A stretch of 64,000 nt of DNA from Zoroaster sp. YZ-2022 (Eukaryota > Echinodermata > Asteroidea > Forcipulatida > Zoroasteridae). The notes under the pieces are model-generated. The model saw nothing but the letters and a program-made list of their open reading frames with translations. It ran no database searches and was not told the DNA's origin. Made by a program: the position numbers and the translations under genes. Where the stretch lies: positions 38,079,934-38,143,933 of the forward strand of contig CM055819.1 of the NCBI GenBank assembly GCA_029582265.1, given 5' to 3'. Below are positions 12,345-24,396 of the stretch, piece by piece; position 1 is the first letter of the stretch, and the number at the start of each line of letters is the position of its first letter.

Positions 12345-12525
12345 GGGCGTACCATTCAAGGGATTTCATTGGATACATTGTGCCGAAATCTGCCGTCATG
12401 CTTCTAGGCTTGCGCGCTAGCTTCCAACCAAGGTCAAAGTTCAGTTTCAATGAAAACGAGAGGCCGGTAACTGGCGTCATACACGAGCCTCGAAGCGTGA
12501 CGTCAGACCTTCCGGCTCTCTATCG
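12345..12525. repeat. Dispersed GTACCATTCAAGGGATTTCA repeat
   Basis: The same 180-bp block appears at 4790-5010, 42940-43150 and, split by an insertion, at 55650-55768 plus 57740-57780. It is CpG-richer than its surroundings (GAAGCGTGACGTCAG). Nature unknown. Confidence 0.6.
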
Positions 12526-12879
12526 GTATGTTTTACGGGTGGATGGAAGGATGTGCACGTGTGATAAGGACTGCGTTTTGCACTGAGACTAGCTTTTTAG
12601 GTACATACATATACATTCGTGTTTGATGTAAATATGATTCGGGTCGCGTTTGCTGGAGGATGGTGTAATATTATGGTGCAATTTTCTTTTCAATAACAAA
12701 AGAACGTGTCCAAAGATATACTGTGTCATAATTAGTTGTTTTTGTCGTCGTAATCATCCTCATCATTATCTAACATCACCACCTGTAGACTCACTAGAAA
12801 CTTTAGTTTCATCAACAGCAGCATTTGCAACAAATTGTGACATTAAATTAAGTTTAAGATCAGTCACCACAAAGTAGAG

Positions 12880-15622
12880 ATGTTTCGTTTTCTCTTTTTG
12901 GTGACCATTCATTGCCTGTCGGCTGAGGCTGCCAGCTCATGTGAAGGCGCAACCGTTGGTAACTCGCGTAGCTTGCATTTCAGTGGCATAGCCGACCTGA
13001 TCCTGCAGGGGCACGGATACCGCAACTTGACAGGGATTTCCATGACCAGGTGCGGCAATTTGTGTCTGTCTAATACGCGCTGTTTCTCTCTCAACTACTC
13101 GGACCGGGACAAGCTGTGTGAGCTGAACGGGGCTTCAGCGTCGCAGTTCCCGCAGGCCCTCGCTGAGAAGAAGGACACATATTATTACGGACCGGAGAAG
13201 GTAAAATGTTCATTTCGTTTTTAAATATTTGTCCATTCTTTGGAGCAGTATTTCTTCCACTTTAAACTAATAAGGGCCAATAAGGAAACCGGTGAAATTA
13301 TGTTTAACTGATTTCTCAAAGAAAATCACTCTATTATCAGTGAAAATTATAGCTTTTCCATCTACGTCATAGATTGCTTGGTTGAGCAAAAAGGAAAACT
13401 GGAGGCCGTTACCAATATCAATAGAAGTGTATCGGAGCGGTGTCAAATTTATTTTGTTATGGTTTTTATATTTGACGAGTTGCTCAATATAAACACCACT
13501 GGTGTAGTTTCTAACACCCAATAGGACTATAGGAGATTTGTCCGCGGTTAAATTTGATACTTAAGATACCCAATAACAATATATACACCTTTTAATTAGG
13601 AAATTTTCGTTTATATTTGTTGTTGTTGTTATTGGTCAGTTTATTTATTTTGTTGATTGTAGGGTTTGCAAATATCACACTTGTATTCGAGTCATCAAAC
13701 CTCGAATCCATGTCCCCAGTGTCAAGTCCAAGTAAGTCCAAGTGCCGAGTTATGTGGTTGTGCGAGTCACGAGTGACGAAGGTCGAGTCTGAGTCACGAG
13801 TCACTTAAAAAAATCAAACGAAAAAAAGAAAACCTTATACATGTCAAGGTTCAAAGTTAAGTGAAAAAATTCTCAACATATGGGTTAGTATCTCATCAAT
13901 TTTACTAAATCAAACATTTTTCCAATATCAACATTATTTGATTTACTTTTCTTTTTTTAATAAACTTAAGACATGAAATTGAAAAGACTTTTTTCAGTTC
14001 TCAAACTTGGAAAAAAGAAGGATACATTCTGAATGTACAAATTGTCCACACAAGGTGTTATATCACTAAATAAAAGGGAAGTCAGAACACTGAATTGTAC
14101 AAAGGTATGTTCATTCTATTTCTCTAGAATGGACGAGAAAACGCCATGAAAATTGAGAGATCGGTGATTGGGATAATGTAATAAGTCTGGTACCCATAAC
14201 TATCCAGTTCTTATATAAGTTTTGAGGCTTTGCATGGTGGAATATCGATATCGTTTCGGTTTGCGGTAACACCATGTGTTTATCTCAACTAACGTGAAGC
14301 TGAGATACAGGTTCTGAAAAGAACCGTATCGCACAACTCGTATCTCAACCTTCGTTAAGTGAGAAAGGTTCAAGGGAGAACCAATTTCGGGCAACTCGTT
14401 TTTCTCTACTGTCGCTAAGTGAGAAAATATGGTTCAGGGAGAACCATGGGGACTTCACGGGTTCTCCCTTGAACCTTTCTCACTTAACGAAGGTTGAGAT
14501 ACGAGTTGTGCGATACGGTTCTTTTCAGAACCTGTATCTCAGCTTCACGTTAGTTGAGATAAACACATGGTGTTACCGCAAACCGAAACGATATCCAGTT
14601 CTTATTCCCACGATGTTGTATGCTGAAGCTTGGGTACATAATTCATTATAATCGATTTCTGGAAGACGCACTTTCCGATCGCATTTTACTTCAAACAGAG
14701 AAAGAACACTATAGGCTATGCTACAACGGAATAGGATGCACGGTGTAAATTTTATAAAACTGTTCGCATTGTTTTTATTAATTAACACGACACTATGTTG
14801 GCAAGAAAATTCTTTATTTTGTTAATGTTTTTTTAAATCCGAGTCCGAGTCATTGTACATGGTGACTTACGTCCAAGTTCGATTTACAAAAAAGTGACTG
14901 AAGTCGGACTGGAGTGCGAGTCATACAAGTCTGGCAAATATCATCCATAAGGCGTCAACATTATTATTATTTTCGTGCTGTGTGTGTTTATGGTGTAAAC
15001 CGAAAACAAAAGAGAGGAACAATATAGGTTCTCGGTTTACACCATAAACGTACTTTTGTCTGTGTGTGTGTGTGTGTGTGTGTGTTGGGGGGGGGGGGGC
15101 TGATTACCATATATACCTGGGATTGGAAGTATAGGCCTATCTTACATCATGCATCAAATGTCTGATCGCATTGTTTCAATTAAGTAACACTTCCTGGATG
15201 TTTTCCTTATCTAAAGAAGCATATTCTGTCTTAAAAAAGAATAATTGTTTTAGAAAAATCTAGCAGATAATTGCCTCTTTTGCTTCTTCTCACTGCATAT
15301 TATTCATGACCATGAAGAGCATTTGCCTTGTTTCACCGTCTTTTTCTCGAATACACAAATCACAGTTTCAGCTTAAAGGCAGTGTATCACTGTACAAAAA
15401 AGACAACGTGTGAAAGTATTTGGCTTATTTCGTTGTGTTGTTTTTAAAGGAGAAAATAGTGAAATGCATATAATGTAGAAATGGATCCCTGGCTGGTCAT
15501 CTACTTCAGATTTATAGATGGTTTATACTCCATATAACAATTATTAATATCATTATCATGTGCTTTGTTTTGCAGCCGAGTGTCATTAAACAGCTTCAGC
15601 TACCAGTGTCTGACAAAGGAGG
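12880..15622 (+). CDS. Secreted PAN/apple-like domain protein, first two exons (copy 1)
   Basis: Exon 1 is 12880-13200 (107 codons), with donor AAG followed by GTAAAA; exon 2 is 15577-15622, with acceptor TTGCAG and donor GTATGT. The first ATG follows an in-frame TAG. Residues 1-18 (MFRFLFLVTIHCLSAEA) form a signal peptide. The rest has the spacing of a PAN/apple-like domain: HFSGIADLILQGHGY, then CGNLCLSNTRCFSLNYS and KLCELN, ending in a Tyr-rich stretch. Exon 2 encodes PSVIKQLQLPVSDKG and probably leads to further extracellular domains that are not visible. PAN modules bind protein or carbohydrate. The nearly identical exon at 58163-58483 is its duplicate. The family assignment rests on the cysteine pattern. 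Confidence 0.65.
14202..14605. mobile_element. Foldback element with perfect 136-bp inverted arms
   Basis: 14247-14382 and 14460-14595 are exact reverse complements over 136 bases, separated by 77 bases. ATCCAGTTCTTAT is directly repeated outside the arms (14202-14214 and 14593-14605). It lies in the intron between the two PAN-gene exons. Diverged relatives occur at about 2530-2600, 25285-25420 and 45565-45760. Confidence 0.85.
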
Positions 15623-18600
15623 TATGTACATTTTAATTATTTATATTTTGCCTTAGAAAAAAGTAGGCCTATATGAAACAAGACACTATCAACATTTCAG
15701 GGAGACGGACAGACAGACAGTCTAGTGAAAAATGTTAATTGTGTCTGGTTCCTTTCAAATTGCTGATTTAAGCTGTATGTTTACGACTTTTTGTGTAACC
15801 GTAACCGTTATTGAAACGGTCGGTTACACCTGTTAATCGACGGAAAAATGGTTTTGATTGCCCATCGTGTTTTTGTTAAAATACTGCAGCAGTGCATTAT
15901 GCTACATGTGCAAATCATGTACTCCCTCTGTGCATGCTGTAATCACAAGAAACACTTTCCGTATAGCCACGTGTGCTTTCGCGCCGCATGCAGACTAGCG
16001 TGCATTACACGTACGCAATAAGCCTAATTGGAATTGTCGGGTCCATTGACTTGGTGACTACCTCGTGGTGTGGTAAAAATGAGTACCACTGCGTACTAGG
16101 TTGTGTTCAAAGTCAATGGGGCGGTTTTTTTTAGTGATGCTAGAAATATATTTTTTACGTATTATGACAACATTATGGAATTCGTTAATAATTCGTAATA
16201 ATTACTAATTAATTATAGTTCTGAAAAGATGTAATAAATTTCAAGTGTAATACATTCCATGTTTTCTTATAAAAAATTACACAAACGGCATGTCAGACGG
16301 AATAATTTATCAGGATGCTTGGTACCAATCTTCAAATCAAGTTGAGTTTTCCGAGTATAATTCAACAATTTTGTCATCGGGAAATGGATGGTGGTAGAGG
16401 TGGGGGTCGGGGTAGGGGTATTCTAAAATAATTAAATAATATATTTTTCTTTGTGAAAGTTGATGATGGTATTAAACTCTTTACTTTATGGGTTGTCATT
16501 TTATAGATTTAAAGGTTTTCTGAAATAAAACTCTCAACATTCATAATGTTCTATAGCTTGCCAGTATTACAAATCAAAGCATATTTCGACTTCAAAATCA
16601 TTTATTAATTTATTAATCTATAACATTCTCACAAAATACTTCAGCGACACATACCCTTCACATGACGTCATCGACATAATTAGTAAGGCATATAATCGGC
16701 GGCCATTATTTGATTGGATTCTGTTCTGATACATAGCCCAGGTTGGACTTTCACCTTCGTGTACTACGGTGACGTCCAGGATTTAACCAAACATTTTCTA
16801 CTACAGAAAACAAGTTTTTCATTGTTTAATTTTTACCTGTGTGAAACTGCTGTAACTTGGCAGTATAATTTCATCACCAAATACCATGCATCTCAAAGAG
16901 TGTTTTTAATGAAATAATCCCAAGATTTAATGTTAAAGAATTACTTTAGTTTTGATGGCTGTTCGTCACTTGAGCGTTATGACAATACACCAGTGTAGGC
17001 ACGGGTGCGTTGGTGTCCCTACGAACTTGACGAACATACATAAAACCTGATGCGTGGATTTTGTTTACGCAAACCGCACATACACTGCAGTTTTGTCGCT
17101 ACACGCGTGTTTCTACCAATGTTGTAACTTCTCTTTCAAGCCATTATACACTATTGGTAAGGTTGTCAAAACTGCTTCTATAAGTATCCTTACTTTCTTT
17201 ATATACCTATAATAAACAACCATGCAGTCATTAAAAGTTTCAACTTGTTGCGTTGCGTCGTTAATAATAAAAAATGCATTAGATTTGTCCTATTCATTCT
17301 AACATAGAATTTGTTTAATTCAGTTGGGAAATTATTTTACCTGACAAAAATTGTTCAAGAGATGTGTGATACCATCAACAAATTTCACCAAGGCTGTTAC
17401 ATGTAAAACTGTGATCATTTTATACGTTTTGTCGATATTACCAATATAGTGTATAACCTGCATATTATACTGGGATATGTAAAATTACTTCAGTGGTGTT
17501 TACTTGAATCTGCCACGGTGTTTTTTGTTTGTTTGTCTGTTTTTATGTTATTGTTTATTTGTTTGTTTGTTGTTGTTGTTGTTGTTGTTTTTTTTGGGGG
17601 GGGGTCGAGTTGGCCAATATGAACACCACTGCATGTGTATTTTTAACTCTCCAGATGTCGCAGTGTAAGGGCCTTCAGAACCCTACACAAATACAGGGCC
17701 ATTGGGCGGGCCCGGGACACCACAAGCCACCAGCTTGGCACTCGCCTTATTTCAACCCCTCCCCATGTCCACAAAGGATTTGAGGCCTTTGAGGTTCAAC
17801 ATGGATTGATATTGTAGAAAAACAAGATGGCTGCAAACCATGTCATCTTAGTAAGGCTCTCAACGCAATAAATAGTTGATTGCTCCTCAAAATCATCATT
17901 CAGTTTGCTTAAACGATCAATCAGTTTCATTTAATGTGTCATGTAGTTAACAAAAATGCGCACCGGCAGCATTCAATTTCGCCTAAGCTTCCCGCGACGT
18001 ACAATCAGTCTTATTGGGCAAGCATTTGTGACATTTGTGCAATAAAATTCACACTGTTACACTTTTCCATGTTTCAATTTCAAAGTAGCAACTGGTTGAC
18101 TTATTGGTAAGGCCCTGCCACTTCTTTAATGTTCGTCGAAAGGATAAAGTTCCATTTCTACAATTCACTACGTTGGCAGCCGATTTTTCGCTTAAAATGT
18201 ACGTTTTTCATTTCAGCGCTGCTAACCGTTAAGCATATAGAGAAAGGCACGCTAACTTGTTGGCCGTTATTGTTGGCAAAATCCATGGTGAACGCGCACG
18301 CGCCACTCTGAATTTTCTTGCTAACCTGTGAAATACGCTTATGTTTAAGCAATTTTTCTGCTATAGCATAAACCTACATAAACCTACATAAGCCACGCCC
18401 ACTTCACACGTGCTGACTCTAATGATCATCAGAAGCCCATATACTGGCCACACTTTTCTTTAAGGATTTACAAAATAAATTAGAAAGCTTGGGACTTTCC
18501 AAATTCTGCCTCTAAGAATCGCTTTTGAACTTCCAAATCAAGGAATTTAGGTTAAATTACACACAACGGTCTGCCAGCTTTGGAACAGGAAGTAGCGAAA

Positions 18601-18781
18601 AGAATGCGAGTACTACCAATGCGCGCACATAATTACGTATGGAATTACGAACAAACAGGATATATCGAACCCACTTCTGGATCGGGGGGGGGGGTCCATG
18701 GGTCCTGAACACTTTTGACTACATATTTTAAGTTTCCTGGAGAGATCAAGAGTAAATAATCTTTGTATTCCCCCCCCCCCC
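15623..18781. other. Non-coding stretch, duplicated in part
   Basis: I see no supportable gene. 16400-17705 matches 62150-63926 closely. Simple sequence occurs at 15060-15101 (TG then G run) and 17520-17610. The sequence ACGGTCGGTTACAC near 15820 forms a small hairpin with an upstream GTGTAACCG. Open frames here are short and lack codon structure. Confidence 0.6.
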
Positions 18782-18905
18782 AGTGGCGTAACTAGGGTCC
18801 AATTTTCAGGGGGAACTGGGGGTGCACCACTTTTTCTAGGGGGCATGTCAATACTTGAATCATGCAGTCTCAAATAAGGACCCATTTTTTCAAAGAGGAA
18901 TAAAT
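18782..18905 (+). mobile_element. hAT-type MITE fragment (CAGTGGCGTAACTAGGG)
   Basis: CAGTGGCGTAACTAGGGTCC at 18782 matches the start of the 188-bp element at 58975, and GCATGTCAATACTTGAAT is shared further in. No right terminus was found here. Confidence 0.6.
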
Positions 18906-19394
18906 ATTGTGCCCCTCAATAATTATGTTTGGCCGGTTTTCACGACACTTATTACATGTTATTGGCTGAAATATATGTAGAAAATTCATGAATACCTACA
19001 GTTAAGGCAATCTGATTGGACTGACTGTCATCATCAGCGATAATAACCAACCTGTAAGCGAGTATGCGAGTATGACCCGTGGCCACGGGCGATAAAGGAC
19101 CTCGCCTTCGGCTCAGTCCTGTATCTTCCGTAGCCACGATCCTCGGTCTTTATCCTGTGGAAAAATCCGCACGACAAACTTTCATTCCCTTAATACAATT
19201 CATGGGGATAATCAATTTCCAGCGAATTCCCCAGAAATTCATCGTGTATTTTTTTTTTAGAGCAATCCGACATCGATAATCAGTTGAGCATTTTGATTTC
19301 AATTGAAATAATTACCGCTTAATAAGTATTTTAAAAAAATATTTAAAAAAGCAGCTACTTTTTGTTTATTAAACAAGTCCATCATATTTTGTCC

Positions 19395-19930
19395 ATAATG
19401 ATATAAGAGTTGACAATGATATAGATATTGCCGATGATTTCAATAATTATTTTGTCAATATTGGTAATAGGGAACTTCCATTGTCTGAACACTCTTTTGA
19501 GTCCTTTCTTGGTGACAGGTGTTAAACTCCCCTCTGATAAAGCTCCAGGTTGTGTTGGAATAGGTTCATTTGTCATAAAGGAAGCAAAGAATGCTTTATC
19601 CAAGCCATTTTTAACAAGTCATGTACGACTGGAGTTTTTAGTGATAATTAAAAATGGCCAATGAAGTACCTTAAAAAGAGATGTAAACACGACATCGGTA
19701 TTCATAGACATATATTGATACAGTCTGTGTTTTCAAAAATTCTTTATCAGAGTCACAATAACGGCTTCAGAGAACAACGCTCCACTAAATAAACAATTTT
19801 AAGTTCATTGAATAAAATTATATATGCTATCGAAAATTAACAATTTTCGATTGGTATTTTTCTGGATTTGTCCAAGGCTTTCGACACAAAAAAGCTACAT
19901 AGACACTTTAAGGTGATTTCATACCGACGT
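19395..19930 (+). mobile_element. Decayed non-LTR reverse transcriptase
   Basis: Broken frames give FNNYFVNIG, then LPSDKAPGCVGIGSFVIKEA, and later FLDLSKAFDT. These correspond to the conserved pre-finger motif, the 'K.PG.DGI' fingers motif and RT motif A of CR1/RTE-like elements. Stops and frameshifts separate them, so the element is dead. Its 5' flank (19295-19370) also occurs at the very end of the window. Confidence 0.75.
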
Positions 19931-20080
19931 CATGGTTTGATGGTTACTATGGGAACCAAAAACCAAAACGGTGGGCGATGGTACGCAGTGCGGCTCGGCG
20001 TCACTTTGGAAGCCAGCTGTCTTAGGAGTGGATGTGTGATTCTGAATTCAGTCAACATCTCGCACTCTGTGAAGTTTACA

Positions 20081-20276
20081 ATGAGATATTCTAGTTTCAT
20101 TTTAGCTCTGATTTTGCCATTTACTTTGGCAATCACCATGTCCCTTGTGATCTATGTAAATGGGGACATGTGGGGCTATGACCCAGGCCGAACCCGGAGA
20201 TGACCGCGCCGCCCTTATGTCGAAGGCTTTCGCCAACTTTAGATCAACTTGTCGAAAGGGCGCGAACAAAAAACAA
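20081..20276 (+). other. Possible first exon with signal anchor, broken frame
   Basis: From the ATG at 20081 the frame reads MRYSSFILALILPFTL and continues to a hydrophobic segment and NGDMWGYDPGR before a TGA at 20201. A consensus donor (ACAAG then GTAAGT) follows at 20276. A short N-tail, one membrane helix and a polar stem would suit a type II Golgi enzyme, but the stop precedes the donor unless there is a one-base error or a different start. I treat this as a weak candidate only. Confidence 0.2.
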
Positions 20277-21198
20277 GGTAAGTAATCCCTTTTTTAATGC
20301 GAATTTGCACTGAAAAGCAACATGAATGACAATAATTAAAAGGACATTTCAAAGAATACATTTTTCTGAAAAAAAGTACCGGTACAATTCTATAAAAAAA
20401 TAATGATCAATCATCGGATTGTGTTTTAGTTTATATACAATTTGACAAAATTAATGTCATGGTCTTTCATATTATCAGTCCATCTGTTTTTGTTCAAGAT
20501 GTGTGGTATGCTTTGTTTATACTGACAAATATTTTGAACAGAAAGCAATGTAGAAATTTCACGTACGCGTGAACGTATTTGTATGTTGACTTAGCAGCTA
20601 GCTTCAGCTTTTCGTTATTGGACGGAATACGCGGCTTAGTTGGTTTCATTCGTAAATGCTGAAGCACCTTATCTGGTACCCAGAAACCAAGGTTTTTCAA
20701 TGGACATTTGCATACATTGTTTTGTCTCTATACGATATAAATTTACATTTTAGTTATGAAAACGTGATCGGTAATTGCTTTCAAACTCGTGTACACACGA
20801 ACTCGACATATTAGTGTCACAGACAGGGTTAGGGTAGTATTACTCTAGTTGTTGTGACTCCGCCCACTAGTAAAAGTTAGGATGCCACGACAAACAGACA
20901 AGCAAAATACACAAATAAACAATTCTTTCTTTGATTCGCAAATAAGAGTGATTGAATTTATTATTACAAAATTAGTTTAATTTGGAAATATACAATAAGA
21001 GTAAATTTTATGTAATTATAGGTTTCAATAAAATGAAATAAAACAAATCCAATCAAATCAAATTCAAAATAAATAAAATCCAATGTAATCCAGTATAATC
21101 AAATGTAATCCCCGAGCGCCACCAAAACGAAGTCAACCTCTCTTTCTCCAGTCTGTCCAGTAAAAGAGATCTACAAAATATACATCAAAAATGAACTA

Positions 21199-21446
21199 CA
21201 CTCACTGGCCAAAAGTATTGCAACATGCTCGAAATAGCACTTTAAAAGTAACAGGTGAGATGATCATTTAATCCGATTTCATCGATCGTGTATTACATAA
21301 TTTCCGAGCAAGAACAGTAAAAAAGAACATTGACACATGCACTTTCAAGAAGTCTTAAGTAGTGTAAATAAAATAAAATAAATTATTGTAACACAGTTCT
21401 CCAAACTGAACTTTGGGGATGTTGCAATACTTATGGCCAGTGAGTG
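21199..21446. mobile_element. Tc1/mariner-type MITE, 248 bp, TA target site
   Basis: CACTCACTGGCCAAAAGTAT at the left end and its inverse (one mismatch) at the right form TIRs of about 28 bp. Both sides are flanked by TA (21197-21198 and 21447-21448). The interior is non-coding. The start CACTCACTGGCCA is typical of vertebrate and marine Tc1-like MITEs. Confidence 0.9.
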
Positions 21447-22179
21447 TACAAACAGCCGTCGTATAGACCACAGGGGTCTTCATGTTAATGTGCAATGAGC
21501 AAAACTCAAATCAATAAAACGGCAAAAACACATACGAAACTCACCAGTGAGCAGTAGGAAGCGGATAAACAAAAGGACCCAAGCCTCTAGCAAAAAAAGA
21601 GTATGAATCACGCTCCAAACATCGTTAAAAACGACAGCAAACTGTTTAGAGAACTGGTGACGAACTAGAACAGCAAGAAAGAGAGAGATCACCTCATGTA
21701 AAACCGGCGAAAGACTCTACTACACAAAATCAGTCCGCGAGGATTACTTTTTGTTTATATAACAAAATAAACAAAATATTGTTCGATCCATTAATTTAAC
21801 TTAATTAACTAACAAAAATCATCTAGATAATTAATATACATAAAAGTTACAGTGGAATTGAGAATGTAAAACAATAAAATGAAAGAACTACATGGACCTC
21901 GCACGTAAATGACACGCTCGGTGATACGCTCCAGTCATATGTAATTGTATGTAAATGTATTAACGGGGAATGCCCATACCGCCACATTAGCTTGCCAACC
22001 CGTATCCACGCCCATTCGTACGTGCGCCAATTGTGTTCAGTTATTTAAAAATGTTCTTTTACTTGTGAAAATGTTATTTAAAATACTGATTTTTGTTAAA
22101 CATAATTAAAATTAACGGAAAATTATTAAAGTGAATAATTATGACCGCTTTATTTATGAGCCTTTTCATGTAGTTTTTA

Positions 22180-23300
22180 CAAAAGGAGAATTCGTTTTAA
22201 TTACAACGTACATTTGAAAGTTTTCAGTTTTACAAATTATAATTTTCTTTTAAATATTTGCAAAGAAAAGGGCAATTTACAAATACAATTTAAATGTACA
22301 TAAATATGACAAACAGTTGCTAGGTAGAAAGAATTTTGGTTTTGTCAATCACATAAAAAATGTGTTAGTAATAAAAGAAACACTTACGAAAAAAAAAATG
22401 CATTTTTGGACATAACAATAATAACAAGTGTCTCTGTAGGCCTATACCTATATACAACTTCACATAGTACCAGTAGCACAAAATTTCTATCAGAGTTGAT
22501 GGTCGTGGGGGTATCTCTTCATGTAAACAGTTTTTACAAAAGGATAATTTGTTTTAATTACAACATAATAATTTTCTTTTATACATCCAATTTATAAATA
22601 CGCAAGTGTTTTTGTTAAATGCATATCAATATGATAAACAGATGCTAGGCAGAAGGAAGTTTTGATTTCTCAATCACATTGAATAAACCATCGGGAGATT
22701 TGTTAGTATGAACAAGCAAAGTAAATAGAACATTACAGGTGATGCCCTGGTGAATCACACTGTCTCTGGTCTTACCAACCATTACCTTTGAACATTTCAC
22801 CAAAAGGGCGGTTGTTTTTGCCTAAGTAATACTAAATTGTGTACAACCTCTATTCATTATATGCTCTTTTTTAATTCAAACAAATCAATAACAAAAAAAT
22901 TGTACAAGGACTGTACTAATAACCTCGTTTAATAATTCGTTTTTTTCTGAAATCGAGACAAAAGGAGTTCGGATAAAATTTCTTTATACAATATTTTACC
23001 TTGGCTTGTGATAATACAATTTATGTTGTTTATTTTACTTATGATAACCTTTCTAACAGTTGGGAAATGTCAATTACTGATATTTCCAGGGAGCTCCTCT
23101 TTAACGAAGCCAAACAAATTCTGCGCCATAAGATTTACTTTGGGAGCTTATAGGTCTAACATTACCGTTGCGTTTGAACAAGATGATTAAGTTATTGTCT
23201 ACAGACTATTTTACTTACTTGTGAAAGGAAATTCCACTTTCCACTCCTCTGCACATCCCTTGACCTGACAACCTATGGCTGCACATATCTTAACCATTGC
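22180..23300. repeat. 1.1-kb dispersed repeat (partner 55970-57070)
   Basis: Shared words include AATTGTGTACAACCTCT, AAGTTATTGTCTACAGACTA and CATCCCTTGACCTGACAACC. It is AT-rich and has no convincing reading frame. The partner lies inside the copy-2-specific insertion. Confidence 0.6.
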
Positions 23301-23745
23301 TGCACAGTTTGTTGTAAAACTATGATATTTAATTTCAAATCTTTAAAGCAAATATCAATAATTGACCTTTCCTCATTTTTAGACATCAGTTTTTCAGATC
23401 ATCTCAACCCAAGGTAAAAACAAAACTGTAAAAAGTACTTTTGTCTGAACCCCTTTTCTCGAATTTAGAAAAGCCTATGGTCTGCTGGAGGAAAACAAAT
23501 GTCCCCTCTTACGTTACACGTGCAACAACGCTGAAATGTTCCCTGTTGATTTCCTCCAGTTGACCTTTAGGCTTTTCTGAATTCGAGACGAAAAGGATAA
23601 GAAGAAAGTGACTTTATACAACATTTTACCGTGGGTTTAGATTATAAAACGTTACCTCTCTCAAAATGGGGGAATGATCAGTTATTAATGTTAGCTTATG
23701 ACCCCTCTTAAATATCTTCAATCTGATTCCACTCGTGTCCAGTTA

Positions 23746-23887
23746 ATAATTGTTGCCTGGCGTGATGGGGTCCATGGCGTTTTGTACACCCGAGGGGGCT
23801 GATGGCACCCGAGGCGAAGCCGAGGGTGCCATCAGCCCCCGAGGGTGTACAAAACCCATGGACCCCCATCACGCCAGGCAACAATTA
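23746..23887. repeat. 142-bp near-perfect palindrome
   Basis: The left arm (ATAATTGTTGCCTGGCG...) and its inverse on the right pair across GAGGCGAAGC. It is GC-rich in an AT-rich region. It abuts the TIR element at 23889. Confidence 0.8.
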
Positions 23888-23888
23888 T

Positions 23889-24396
23889 TTTGTTATACCA
23901 TGGTATTAGATTACGTTACCGAAGAAATCTTCCAGTAAACTGTCTATATAAGTCTGTAAATGGAAGTGTCTGGAAGTTGCTGTCATCTCGTCCCGTTTCG
24001 TTGCAGTATTCGCGAACTATTCGTACTGCATGGTCGAAGCGAACAAATTCACACACAGCAGACAAGTTGTTTAGCTGGTCCCTACAGTGCATCAAATTGA
24101 AATATAGCGTGTTCTGCGGAGTACCAGCAATATAACAACCTCGGTCGCTGTTTTCACTTCTTGCAATCAAAAGTAGCACTTGTGAAAGATATATGGGGAT
24201 GATACTCCCGGGGACGATCAGGGTGATGTACCACTTTTGAGAGGTTAACATCACTTTTTGAGTGACGTCACGAGGGTAACATCACTTTTTGAGTGACGTC
24301 ACGAGGGTAACATGAAGATTTGTGATTTGTCATGTGACAGGCTTTCGACCAATGAAATTACACAATCTATTATTCTAAGACCATGATATAACAAAC
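23889..24396. mobile_element. TIR element of about 500 bp
   Basis: TTTTGTTATACCATGGTATT at the left matches the inverse of the right end (ACCATGATATAACAAAC) with few mismatches. A 36-bp unit containing TTTTTGAGTGACGTCACGAG is tandemly doubled at about 24250-24312. No transposase frame. Confidence 0.6.

Larger units (their letters stand above)
10560..13860. repeat. Duplicated segment, copy 1 part A (partner 54330-59325)
   Basis: Collinear, same-strand homology to 54330-59325, broken by insertions and deletions. The SINE at 11553 is present only here. A block of about 1.97 kb and a 188-bp MITE are present only in the partner. It includes the first exon of the PAN-domain gene. Confidence 0.85.

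Noticed and set aside
20820..20850. Telomeric repeat
   Set aside because: Only two AGGGTT-like units occur, too few for an interstitial telomere.
23916..24254. A 112-codon minus-strand protein
   Set aside because: It lies wholly within a TIR element, lacks recognisable motifs, and I saw no splice or codon evidence.
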